The translations under genes were made by a program, and so were the position numbers. 6,338 nt of DNA from Candidatus Stahliibacteriota bacterium (GTDB lineage Bacteria > Hydrothermota > Tepidihabitantia > B3-TA06): positions 1-6,338 of the forward strand of contig DAOVCF010000117.1 in the NCBI GenBank assembly GCA_030670165.1, in the 5' to 3' direction. The notes below the pieces were generated by a model that was given only the letters and a program-made list of their open reading frames with translations, had not been told where the DNA came from and ran no database searches. Position 1 is the stretch's first letter. The number at the start of each line of letters is the position of its first letter. Below, in pieces: positions 1-6,141 of this stretch.

Positions 1-742
1 AAAGCATCACGAACGCATAGGCGAGATTAAATAACAAAAGAAGAGCAAGCACCGAACACCATCCAAGGATAAAGGAGGCAACAAGTCCACAAGCGGCCAA
101 GAAAAGCACCACCGCTCCCAATCTGCGGGTAAGACTCTCGCCGATGAGGACAGGTATGGTCTCCTGCCCCACCATCCGGTCGCCCTGGACGTCGCGGATG
201 CTGTAGACGAGCGAACGTGTAAAGGCCAGGCTGAATACGAAGAGAGCCGCGATACCTGTGGCTGGGCTGAAAGTTGAACCACTTGCGGGAACGACCAGCA
301 GTGCAATAACCACGGTCCAGGCAAGCCCGAGGAAGAGGTCCTTGGAGCCCGGGATATCCATAAGCCTGCGTGCGCCGAACCTTCGCTTCCCGAAAAGCTC
401 AACCCGATAGACAAGTCCTAAAAGGGACATTGCAAAGATCAAGACGAAGGTAAAAGGACTCAGCAGGTAAGAAACAACAAGGGTAGAGCCTATCCCCAGG
501 AGTCCCAGCGTGATCAGCAATCTGCGGAACCGGGCATAGAACCCCACACGGGCAGGATAATTGATCCGGGTGGAGAAGGCATCGGTAAAGTGATTGAGAA
601 GGTGCATGCCAAAGATGTATGCGGCAACGATCCATTGATAGTAAAGTTCGGGTTCGATCCCCTGCAGGCGGGATGAGGTGTATACGAGTTGTGCCGCGGC
701 GAACGCTACGAACAGGTTGCTACGCACCACAAATCGCCACAC
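1..742 (-). other. UbiA-family prenyltransferase domain of the fusion protein
   Basis: This marks the C-terminal domain (about residue 295 onward) of the frame starting at 1624. UbiA enzymes are integral membrane prenyltransferases that use Mg2+ to attach prenyl chains to aromatic or other acceptors, for example in quinone, heme O or lipid synthesis. Hydrophobic segments lie around residues 303-315, 328-343, 369-388, 391-406, 430-446, 457-473 and 505-541. The second Asp motif is canonical: D478-V-Q-G-D482 followed by GQETIPVLIG. The first motif is recognisable but degenerate: N344-H-F-T-D348, with T352 where the usual NDxxDxxxD has its last Asp, and with R353 and P357 downstream. A segment at 423-436 (DIPGSKDLFLGLAW) also resembles the family. 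The acceptor cannot be told from this sequence. Confidence in the family is high; confidence in activity is moderate. Confidence 0.85.
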
Positions 743-1624
743 CTCTGTAAGGAAGGAGACGAAGGATCTCCTCTCACCTCCTGTGCGTTCAAGCGCATTG
801 AGCACGCGGCGAATCATCCACGAGGGGGTCGAGGCCCCTGCGGCTACTCCTACAATCTTGAAGCGCCGCAGTTCCTTGGAAGGGAGATCCGCCTCTGTCT
901 CAACGTGAAAAGCGGGTATCCCCTCCTCGGCAGCAACCTCTGTCAGACGCCGAGTGTTGGCGCTCCCCAGACCTCCAACCACCACCATCGCTTCTACCTC
1001 CCTGGCAAGCTCCCTCGTCTCAAACTGACGCTCATCGGTCGCCCCGCAGATGGTCTCATGTATCTGGACATCAGGTCTGATGCGGCAGATCTCTGCCTTC
1101 ATCTCCTCCCAGATAGCCAGGTTCTGCGTGGTCTGCGCCAGGAAGGTGATTGCTTCCTTTTTCGGGATTCGCTTTAAGACCCTGCGAAGAGAGGCTGGAT
1201 CCTTCACCACACTCACCCTCTTACCGACGTGTGCAGCGATAGCCTTAACCTCGGAGTGGTCCCTGTCTCCGAAGATAACGACGTGCCTGCCTTTATTGCC
1301 AGCGCGTTCGGCAAGCTGCTGAACCCTCGCAACCTTTGGACAGGTTGCATCAATTATGGTAAGATTACGTTCGCGGAGCTTCTTCTTTATCTCTGGACTT
1401 ACCCCGTGAGAACGGATGATTACCGAGGCGCCGTCAGGGATCTCTGCAACGCTTTTCGCCACCCGCACCCCCCTGAGCTTGAGGATTTCAAGTACCTGGG
1501 GGTTGTGGATCAGCTCGCCAAGGGCGAAAAGATTATCCGCATGAAGTGCCTCATCGAACGCCCTGTTGACCGCCCTCCTGACCCCGTAGCAGAAGCCCGA
1601 GGCCCGGGCAAGTTTTATCTTCAC
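1..1624 (-). CDS. ispH: IspH-UbiA fusion protein: HMBPP reductase joined to a UbiA-family prenyltransferase (3' end outside window)
   Basis: One uninterrupted frame of 541 codons runs from GTG (1624-1622) to the window edge with no stop. Residues 1-280 are IspH (LytB), the last enzyme of the methylerythritol phosphate pathway, which reduces HMBPP to IPP and DMAPP with a [4Fe-4S] cluster. The three cluster cysteines are visible: C12 in GFCYGV, C95 in DATCPKV and C193 in ICGATDERQ. So are H123 and E125 (HSE), T165 (QTT), S221/N223 (GSAN) and S265 (AGASTP), matching the E. coli active site. After a short linker (about 281-296), residues 297-541 are a hydrophobic UbiA-type domain, described separately. 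Only the C-terminal few dozen residues should be missing. The GTG overlaps the purF stop (GTGA) and has no clear Shine-Dalgarno site, so translation is probably coupled to purF. IspH identity is near certain. The fusion is read directly from the sequence; joint function is inference. Confidence 0.93.
   Translation of the reverse strand, partial: MKIKLARASGFCYGVRRAVNRAFDEALHADNLFALGELIHNPQVLEILKLRGVRVAKSVAEIPDGASVIIRSHGVSPEIKKKLRERNLTIIDATCPKVARVQQLAERAGNKGRHVVIFGDRDHSEVKAIAAHVGKRVSVVKDPASLRRVLKRIPKKEAITFLAQTTQNLAIWEEMKAEICRIRPDVQIHETICGATDERQFETRELAREVEAMVVVGGLGSANTRRLTEVAAEEGIPAFHVETEADLPSKELRRFKIVGVAAGASTPSWMIRRVLNALERTGGERRSFVSFLTEVWRFVVRSNLFVAFAAAQLVYTSSRLQGIEPELYYQWIVAAYIFGMHLLNHFTDAFSTRINYPARVGFYARFRRLLITLGLLGIGSTLVVSYLLSPFTFVLIFAMSLLGLVYRVELFGKRRFGARRLMDIPGSKDLFLGLAWTVVIALLVVPASGSTFSPATGIAALFVFSLAFTRSLVYSIRDVQGDRMVGQETIPVLIGESLTRRLGAVVLFLAACGLVASFILGWCSVLALLLLFNLAYAFVML
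774..782 (-). other. Internal Shine-Dalgarno-like sequence in the IspH/UbiA linker
   Basis: The minus strand reads AGGAGGTGA across codons 281-284 (Thr-Gly-Gly-Glu), exactly at the junction of the two domains. It matches nine consecutive bases of the anti-Shine-Dalgarno complement and is stronger than any real start site in this window except perhaps that of glyA. No ATG, GTG or TTG lies in frame at a usable distance; the next in-frame GTG is roughly 35 bases on. It may be a relic of a former separate ubiA start, a translational pause site, or chance from Gly-Gly-Glu codons. Confidence 0.5.
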
Positions 1625-3063
1625 GTTCTGGGATAAGGTTTGGCAGAGTTGCGCTCCGCCGCGATCCGATCGAGATCGGCGTCGGTCACCGGGGTGGGAT
1701 ATTTGCCAGAAAAACAGGCGGTGCAGAAGTTCATCTTCCTGCCGCCTGCAACCGCGGCTACCATGTCATCGTAGGTCTGATAAATCAACCGATCGGCGCC
1801 TATCAAACGTTCAATCTCTTCCTCGGAGTGGTCCTTGGCAATGAATTCGTCACGGGTAGCCATGTCGATCCCGTAGATGCAGGGTGAACGCAGAGTTGAG
1901 CCGTATACCGCGTAGTAAACCTTCGAAGGCCCGGCCTGACGAACCAGCTTGATAAGCTCAAGCGAGGTGTTCCCGCGAACAATGGTATCGTCAACCAGAA
2001 GAACCTTCCTGCCTGCCAGTTCGCTGCGCACCGGATTGAACTTCTGCCGAACCGAGGAGCGACGCTTTCGCTGGGTGGGCATGATGAACGTCCGCTGGAT
2101 GTAGCGGTTACGGATAAGTCCTTCCGAAAGATGCCAGCCTGTTGCCTCGGTCAAGGCCAGGGCCGCGGGACGTCCGGTATCAGGAACAGGCACCACCATA
2201 TCCGGTTCGATCCCAGCCTCGCGGCATCTTTTTGCCAGTGCCTTTCCCAGACGCCTGCGGGCCTCAAGCACGCCTATACCGTCGATAACCGAATCGGGTC
2301 TTGCAAAGTATACCCATTCAAAGATGCAGGGATGATGATCCGGTTCGACAATCTGACGCCGGGTAATGCGACCGTCGGTTGAGACATGAACCGCCTCACC
2401 TGCAGATACGTCACCCATGTTCTCAAAACCCAGGAAATCGAAGGTAACCGTCTCAGAGGCGAATGCGGTCATAGTCTCCTTGCGACCCATCACCAATGGA
2501 CGGATACCCAGGGGATCACGGAATGCCAACAGGCTGCCGTCGCCTAGCATCGCCACAACCGAGTACGCACCATGCACCCTTCGGAATACACCCCCCACCG
2601 CATCGAAGAGATCGTCTGCGGAGAAAGCGGACGAACTCTTATGCACCAGCTCGTCGGCGAAGACGTTCAGGATCGCCTCAACGTCCGAGGAGGAGTTGAG
2701 CTGCCTGCGGTGCACCTTCTGCAGCTCCTCCTTGAGGGCGAAGAAGTTGATGACGTTCCCGTTGTGCACCATGGCCACACCGTAAGGGTAGTTCACGTAG
2801 AATGGCTGGGAGTCCTCGGGCGAGCCCCGGCCTATGGTAGGGTAACGCGCCTGGCCGATGCCTACCGGACCGCGCAAACGAGAAAGGTTCTTGCGATTAA
2901 AGACCTGCTGAACCAAACCGATCCCCTTCTTCAGGTGCAGAATGCCGTCAAAGGTCGCGATGCCTGCGGCATCCTGGCCCCGATGCTGCAGGGTAAGCAT
3001 GGCCTCGTAAAGATCGTAGCCTACGTCACGACCCTGACCGATTATGCCCACTATGCCGCACAT
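1621..3063 (-). CDS. purF: PurF, amidophosphoribosyltransferase (glutamine PRPP amidotransferase)
   Basis: Catalyses the first committed step of purine synthesis, PRPP plus glutamine to 5-phosphoribosylamine, in the cytoplasm. It has 480 residues, close to the family norm. The N-terminal Ntn glutaminase begins Met-Cys-Gly-Ile-Val, so C2 becomes the nucleophile once Met is removed. HRGQDAAGI, HNGN and SSSDVEAI follow. The phosphoribosyltransferase half carries the PRPP loop VLLVDDTIVRGNTS with D358/D359. Four cysteines (C246 in CIFEW, C395 in SPCIYG, C447 and C450 in CTAC) match the [4Fe-4S] ligands of the B. subtilis type. I chose ATG at 3063: AGGTGA lies 4 bases upstream, and Cys must be next. 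A TTG directly before it is too close to the Shine-Dalgarno site. An in-frame TGA at 3090-3088 rules out a propeptide. It starts 8 bases after the FtsB-like gene and overlaps the IspH start by 4. Confidence 0.97.
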   Translation of the reverse strand: MCGIVGIIGQGRDVGYDLYEAMLTLQHRGQDAAGIATFDGILHLKKGIGLVQQVFNRKNLSRLRGPVGIGQARYPTIGRGSPEDSQPFYVNYPYGVAMVHNGNVINFFALKEELQKVHRRQLNSSSDVEAILNVFADELVHKSSSAFSADDLFDAVGGVFRRVHGAYSVVAMLGDGSLLAFRDPLGIRPLVMGRKETMTAFASETVTFDFLGFENMGDVSAGEAVHVSTDGRITRRQIVEPDHHPCIFEWVYFARPDSVIDGIGVLEARRRLGKALAKRCREAGIEPDMVVPVPDTGRPAALALTEATGWHLSEGLIRNRYIQRTFIMPTQRKRRSSVRQKFNPVRSELAGRKVLLVDDTIVRGNTSLELIKLVRQAGPSKVYYAVYGSTLRSPCIYGIDMATRDEFIAKDHSEEEIERLIGADRLIYQTYDDMVAAVAGGRKMNFCTACFSGKYPTPVTDADLDRIAAERNSAKPYPRT

Positions 3064-3067
3064 CAAT

Positions 3068-3073
3068 TCACCT
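3068..3073 (-). promoter_or_regulatory. purF ribosome binding site
   Basis: AGGTGA ends 4 bases before the purF ATG and overlaps the TAG stop of the upstream gene. The spacing supports the ATG at 3063 over the adjacent TTG at 3066. Confidence 0.7.
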
Positions 3074-3410
3074 ATCGGCCTGACGAATCACTTTCCGGTG
3101 ATTCGGTTCGTTGTAAGTACCCGGTTGAATCCGTCTGCACCGTATCCTTTCTGACGGTATCTCGCGGATCAATCATCTCGAGCCGCTCCTTGGCCATCTG
3201 GCGAAGGAACTCGGGGTCCGAAGCAAGTCGCTCGAGCTTCTGGTGAGTAAGCTCGATCTCTGCCTGAAGCTGAACCATGTGTTTTTCAAGCTCTGCTTCA
3301 CGATGCTTCATCTTTATCAGCTTCACAAGACCGCTCGGTCCTGCCAGGAACAGAACCGCAACCACCGCAATCACGGCAAGAACGATTAACCAGCGTCCGC
3401 CCTTTTTCAT
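3072..3410 (-). CDS. FtsB/DivIC-family septum formation protein
   Basis: A 112-residue bitopic membrane protein. A short basic N-terminus (MKKGGR) precedes a single membrane helix at about residues 7-23, then a heptad-rich coiled coil at about 28-63. The motif that marks the FtsB/DivIC family follows: D65-P-E-F-L, then A73-K-E-R-L-E-M, compared with the usual AREELGM. The tail from about residue 83 is polar and rich in Ser, Thr, Asp and Glu. Family members bind the FtsL and FtsQ/DivIB division proteins and help activate septal peptidoglycan synthesis. Whether this is the FtsB or the DivIC type cannot be decided here. Its ATG overlaps the enolase stop (ATGA) and no Shine-Dalgarno site is visible, so translation is probably coupled to eno. 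In E. coli ftsB also lies next to eno, so the neighbourhood supports the call. Confidence 0.85.
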   Translation of the reverse strand: MKKGGRWLIVLAVIAVVAVLFLAGPSGLVKLIKMKHREAELEKHMVQLQAEIELTHQKLERLASDPEFLRQMAKERLEMIDPRDTVRKDTVQTDSTGYLQRTESPESDSSGR

Positions 3411-4669
3411 GTGAAGAGTCTGGACCCAAAGAAGGAAGCGCCCGTCTCCTCTTCGATCCTTAAAAGTTCATTGTACTTGGCAACTCGCTCGGAGCGCGTG
3501 GGAGCGCCGCTCTTGATTTGGCTTACGTTGGCGGCCACCGCAAGATGTGCAATGGTGACGTCCTCGGTTTCGCCAGAACGATGCGAGAGAACCGTGTGGT
3601 ATCCTGCATCCTGGGCAAGACGAATGGCATCCAGGGTCTCGGAGAGCGTACCTATCTGGTTGGGCTTAACCAGCAGCGCGTTAGCCACCCCCTGCTCAAT
3701 GCCACGGGAAAGTATCTCAGGGTTGGTAACGAAGATATCGTCGCCTACAAGCTGAACACGATCGCCCAGGCTTGCCGTCAGGAGCTTCCAGCCTTCCCAG
3801 TCGTCCTCGGCCAGGCCGTCCTCGATCGAGACAAGATTGTAGCGCTCCAGGAGTCCTTCGTAAAGCTCAACCATGTCCGCTGCGGTAAGATCGCGCCCAC
3901 CCAATATGTAACGACCGTCTTTGTAGAATTGGCTGGCGGCTACGTCGAGCGCAAGGAATATCTGTTCTCCTGGCACATAACCTGCCTTCTCAACTGCCTT
4001 AACAAGAAAACTTATCGCCTCGTCGGTATCGGCAAGATTGGGAGCAAAACCGCCTTCGTCACCGATTCCGGCATCCACACCAGCTTCGACGAGTTCCTTC
4101 TTGAGTGCATGGTAGGTCTCGGCACCTGCACGAATCGCGTCGGCAAAACTCGTAAATCCTGCAGGAACCAGCATGAACTCCTGGAACTCGATGTTGTTTA
4201 CGGCGTGCGCTCCACCGTTTATCACATTCAGAAGCGGAACCGGCATGGTGTAGCCGACTATACCGCCGAGATAACGGTACAGGGGAAGACCCAGGCTTTC
4301 AGCCGCCGCCTTGGCAACCGCAAGGGAAACACCAAGGATCGCGTTTGCACCAAGCTTTGACTTGTTCGGGGTGCCGTCCAGCTCGACCAGGATTGCATCA
4401 ATAACTCTCTGATCAAAAGGGCTTTCACCAACCAGGGCCTTACGGATCGCGGTGTTTACGTTATTGACCGCCCCCAGAACACCCTTGCCGCCGTAGCGTT
4501 TGGGATCACCGTCACGAAGCTCAATCGCCTCAAGCTCGCCTCGGGATACGCCCGAAGGAACAATAGCCCTGCCAGATGAGCCGTCATCCAGCAAACACTC
4601 CACCTCAACTGTCGGATTCCCGCGTGAATCAAGAATCTCACGGCCGATAAGATCAAGAATACCTATCAT
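3407..4669 (-). CDS. eno: Enolase (2-phosphoglycerate dehydratase)
   Basis: Interconverts 2-phosphoglycerate and phosphoenolpyruvate in glycolysis and gluconeogenesis; cytoplasmic and Mg2+-dependent. The 420 residues are near the family norm. The N-terminal domain opens with REILDSRGNPTVEVE. Catalytic and metal residues in the barrel are present: E164 (FQEFM), E205 in GDEGGFAPNL (proton-donor position), D242 (LDVAAS), E283 (SIEDGLAEDDW), about D310 (GDDIFVTN), K335 (VKPNQIGT, proton-acceptor position), the SHRSGETED loop, and K in QIKSGAP. The flexible loop reads S39-G-V-S-R-G44 instead of the usual SGASTG, keeping metal-binding S42. Other changes at normally fixed sites are GREIL for AREIL, HAVNN for HADNN and AASQF for AASEF. 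AAAGGAAG sits 2 bases before the ATG and 8 bases separate it from glyA. Confidence 0.97.
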   Translation of the reverse strand: MIGILDLIGREILDSRGNPTVEVECLLDDGSSGRAIVPSGVSRGELEAIELRDGDPKRYGGKGVLGAVNNVNTAIRKALVGESPFDQRVIDAILVELDGTPNKSKLGANAILGVSLAVAKAAAESLGLPLYRYLGGIVGYTMPVPLLNVINGGAHAVNNIEFQEFMLVPAGFTSFADAIRAGAETYHALKKELVEAGVDAGIGDEGGFAPNLADTDEAISFLVKAVEKAGYVPGEQIFLALDVAASQFYKDGRYILGGRDLTAADMVELYEGLLERYNLVSIEDGLAEDDWEGWKLLTASLGDRVQLVGDDIFVTNPEILSRGIEQGVANALLVKPNQIGTLSETLDAIRLAQDAGYHTVLSHRSGETEDVTIAHLAVAANVSQIKSGAPTRSERVAKYNELLRIEEETGASFFGSRLFT

Positions 4670-4671
4670 GT

Positions 4672-4679
4672 CTTCCTTT
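4672..4679 (-). promoter_or_regulatory. eno ribosome binding site
   Basis: AAAGGAAG occupies the gap after the glyA stop and fixes the enolase ATG at 4669. It overlaps the glyA TAA, so ribosomes finishing glyA end on this site. Confidence 0.65.
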
Positions 4680-6003
4680 ACTCGCCCTCGGCTGAAATAC
4701 TATCATACTCTTTGCGGCGCTCCGCATAGAGCGGAAAGCTCTCGCAAATCTCGCGAACCTTGGCGCGAACACGAGGATAAACCTCTTCGTCTTCGATGTT
4801 TGAGATTACCTCATCTATAAGCTCCGCCACCTTTGCCATCTCAGGCTCCTTCATACCGCGGGTGGTGAGAGCCGGAGTCCCCAGTCGGATACCTGAAGCG
4901 ATGAAGGGCTTTTCAGGATCGTATGGTATGGTGTTTCGGTTACATGTGATGCCTGCCCGCTCCAGCCTGCGCTCGGCCTTGCGTCCGGTAACGCCCTTGG
5001 AGCGCAGATCGACGAGCATGAGATGAGTGTCGGTGCCGCCAGCCACCAGCCGGTAGCCGCGTTTGGCTAATCCCTCGGCAAGCGCCTTGGCGTTGGCTAC
5101 GATCTGGCGCTGATAGAGAACGAACTCCTCGCTTTGAGCCTCCTTGAACGCCACTGCCTTGGCAGCGATCACGTGCTCAAGTGGTCCTCCCTGCATGCCT
5201 GGGAAGCTTACCTTGTCAACGGTCTTTGCGTGTTCCTTCTTGCACATGATCACAGCACCGCGCGGGCCCCGAAGCGTCTTGTGCGTGGTGGTGGTGGTGA
5301 TGTCCGCATAGGGAATGGAGGAGATGTGAAGCCTGGCCGCAATAAGCCCTGCGATGTGGGCGATGTCGGCAACCAGGTAGGCTCCAACCTCGTCGGCCAC
5401 CTCGCGGAACCGCTCAAAATGCATGGTTCTGGGATAGGCAGAAGCACCGGCAACGATCATCTTCGGCTTTACCTCACGGGCCAGTTTAAGAAGGGTATCG
5501 AAGTTTATCTGTTCTGTTTCAGGATCAACCTCGTACTGCACCACCTTGAAGAACCGGCCGGAGAAGTTGATGGGGTGTCCGTGCGAGAGATGGCCGCCGT
5601 GCGAGAGGTTGAGTCCAAGCAGGGTGTCGCCAGGATCTGCCAGGGCGAAGTAGGCGATCATGTTGGCGGTTGTTCCGGAGTGGGGCTGAACGTTCACATG
5701 GTCCGCGCCGAAAAGCTCTCTGGCGCGCTCGATCGCAAGCTTCTCCGCCTCGTCAATGAACTCGCATCCGCCATAGTAGCGTCCGTACTTGGAGTAGTCG
5801 ATCTCGTCTGTCTCCTTGCTCCACTTGTATGGATAGCCTTCGGCGTACTTGTTTGTCAGTACCGACCCCAGGGCGGCAAGAACCGCCTCTGATACGAAGT
5901 TTTCCGATGCAATCAACTCAAGCACGTCGTGTTCCCGCTCGGTCTCGGCCTTGATTGCCGCAAATACCTCAGGATCAGTGCTGTACAACTTCTTCGAGTA
6001 CAT
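4678..6003 (-). CDS. glyA: Serine hydroxymethyltransferase
   Basis: PLP enzyme that converts serine and tetrahydrofolate to glycine and 5,10-methylene-THF, the main source of one-carbon units. It has 441 residues, slightly long for bacteria. Visible family features: LIASENF (30-36), NKYAEGYP (51-58), RYYGGCEF (75-82), HSGTTANM, SHGGHLSHG, D213 and H216 of DIAHIAGL (cofactor ring and stacking positions), the PLP lysine K242 in TTTTTHKTLRGPRG, PGMQGGP, and R373 of SGIRLGTPALTTRG (substrate carboxylate). The extra length is a 15-residue insertion (Y59-Y73) between EGYP and GRYYGG; most bacterial enzymes have only GKR or similar there. I chose ATG at 6003: AAAGGAGGT lies 3 bases upstream, while a TTG directly before the ATG would be abutted to the site. 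It is the first gene of the five-gene unit, behind its own promoter. Confidence 0.97.
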   Translation of the reverse strand: MYSKKLYSTDPEVFAAIKAETEREHDVLELIASENFVSEAVLAALGSVLTNKYAEGYPYKWSKETDEIDYSKYGRYYGGCEFIDEAEKLAIERARELFGADHVNVQPHSGTTANMIAYFALADPGDTLLGLNLSHGGHLSHGHPINFSGRFFKVVQYEVDPETEQINFDTLLKLAREVKPKMIVAGASAYPRTMHFERFREVADEVGAYLVADIAHIAGLIAARLHISSIPYADITTTTTHKTLRGPRGAVIMCKKEHAKTVDKVSFPGMQGGPLEHVIAAKAVAFKEAQSEEFVLYQRQIVANAKALAEGLAKRGYRLVAGGTDTHLMLVDLRSKGVTGRKAERRLERAGITCNRNTIPYDPEKPFIASGIRLGTPALTTRGMKEPEMAKVAELIDEVISNIEDEEVYPRVRAKVREICESFPLYAERRKEYDSISAEGE

Positions 6004-6006
6004 CAA

Positions 6007-6015
6007 ACCTCCTTT
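6007..6015 (-). promoter_or_regulatory. glyA ribosome binding site
   Basis: AAAGGAGGT is a near-perfect Shine-Dalgarno sequence. Four bases separate GGAGG from the ATG at 6003, which decides that start over the TTG at 6006. It suggests high expression of the first gene. Confidence 0.85.
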
Positions 6016-6072
6016 GTTTTCATAAGATCCAGATACCGATATTGGGTCTCACCACAATTATTAAACTCCTTT

Positions 6073-6100
6073 ATTCTATACTCATTATACGCCAAGTCAA
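6073..6100 (-). promoter_or_regulatory. Sigma-70-like promoter for the glyA-eno-ftsB-purF-ispH unit
   Basis: On the minus strand TTGACT (6100-6095) is followed after 16 bases by TAGAAT (6078-6073); each is a 5-of-6 match to consensus. Transcription would begin near 6066 and give a leader of about 63 bases. A perfect TATAAT also lies at 6089-6084, but a partner 17-18 bases upstream is poor, so it may be a weaker overlapping promoter or simply AT-rich spacer. The region is AT-rich compared with the genes. I see no riboswitch aptamer in the leader. Confidence 0.65.
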
Positions 6101-6141
6101 GGGTTAGCTCTATAAGGACGCGGAGACTGCCTCTTATCTCG

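Noticed and set aside
7..635. Minus-strand open frames at 7-414 and 399-635
   Set aside because: They are out of frame with the fusion gene (whose codons start at positions 3k+1). The fusion frame encodes a convincing UbiA domain, while these encode low-complexity Ser/Leu-rich text.
1..742. UbiA domain as a PRPP-using decaprenyl-phosphate phosphoribosyltransferase, suggested by the neighbouring PRPP enzyme purF
   Set aside because: The intact DVQGD and GQETIPVLIG motif fits ordinary prenyl-diphosphate-dependent UbiA enzymes, and purF adjacency is explained by operon packing.
689..1636. Overlapping plus-strand open frames opposite the IspH half (689-1177, 1050-1322, 1229-1636)
   Set aside because: The minus-strand frame carries all IspH catalytic motifs; the plus-strand translations resemble nothing and are fragmentary.
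3064..3066. TTG directly before the purF ATG as the start (the same TTGATG arrangement occurs at 6001-6006 in glyA)
   Set aside because: Shine-Dalgarno spacing favours the ATG in both genes, and PurF needs Cys as the residue exposed after Met removal.
2572..3246. Plus-strand open frame of 224 codons opposite purF and the FtsB-like gene
   Set aside because: It crosses the junction of two real genes on the other strand and shows no family features.
3518..4360. Plus-strand open frame of 280 codons opposite eno
   Set aside because: Antisense to a clear enolase, with no recognisable motif in its translation.
5134..5892. Long plus-strand open frame of 252 codons opposite glyA
   Set aside because: It is a shadow of the glyA codon pattern; it has no recognisable protein motif, while the minus-strand frame is a clear SHMT.
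6004..6072. Glycine or folate riboswitch in the glyA leader
   Set aside because: The predicted leader is only about 63 bases and shows no paired helices or conserved core that I can recognise; a glycine aptamer would normally need more length.
6049..6072. Leader mini-frame: AAAGGAG followed 8 bases later by TTG TGG TGA
   Set aside because: Two codons with a TTG start next to the predicted transcription start; too short and too likely by chance to call a regulatory peptide.
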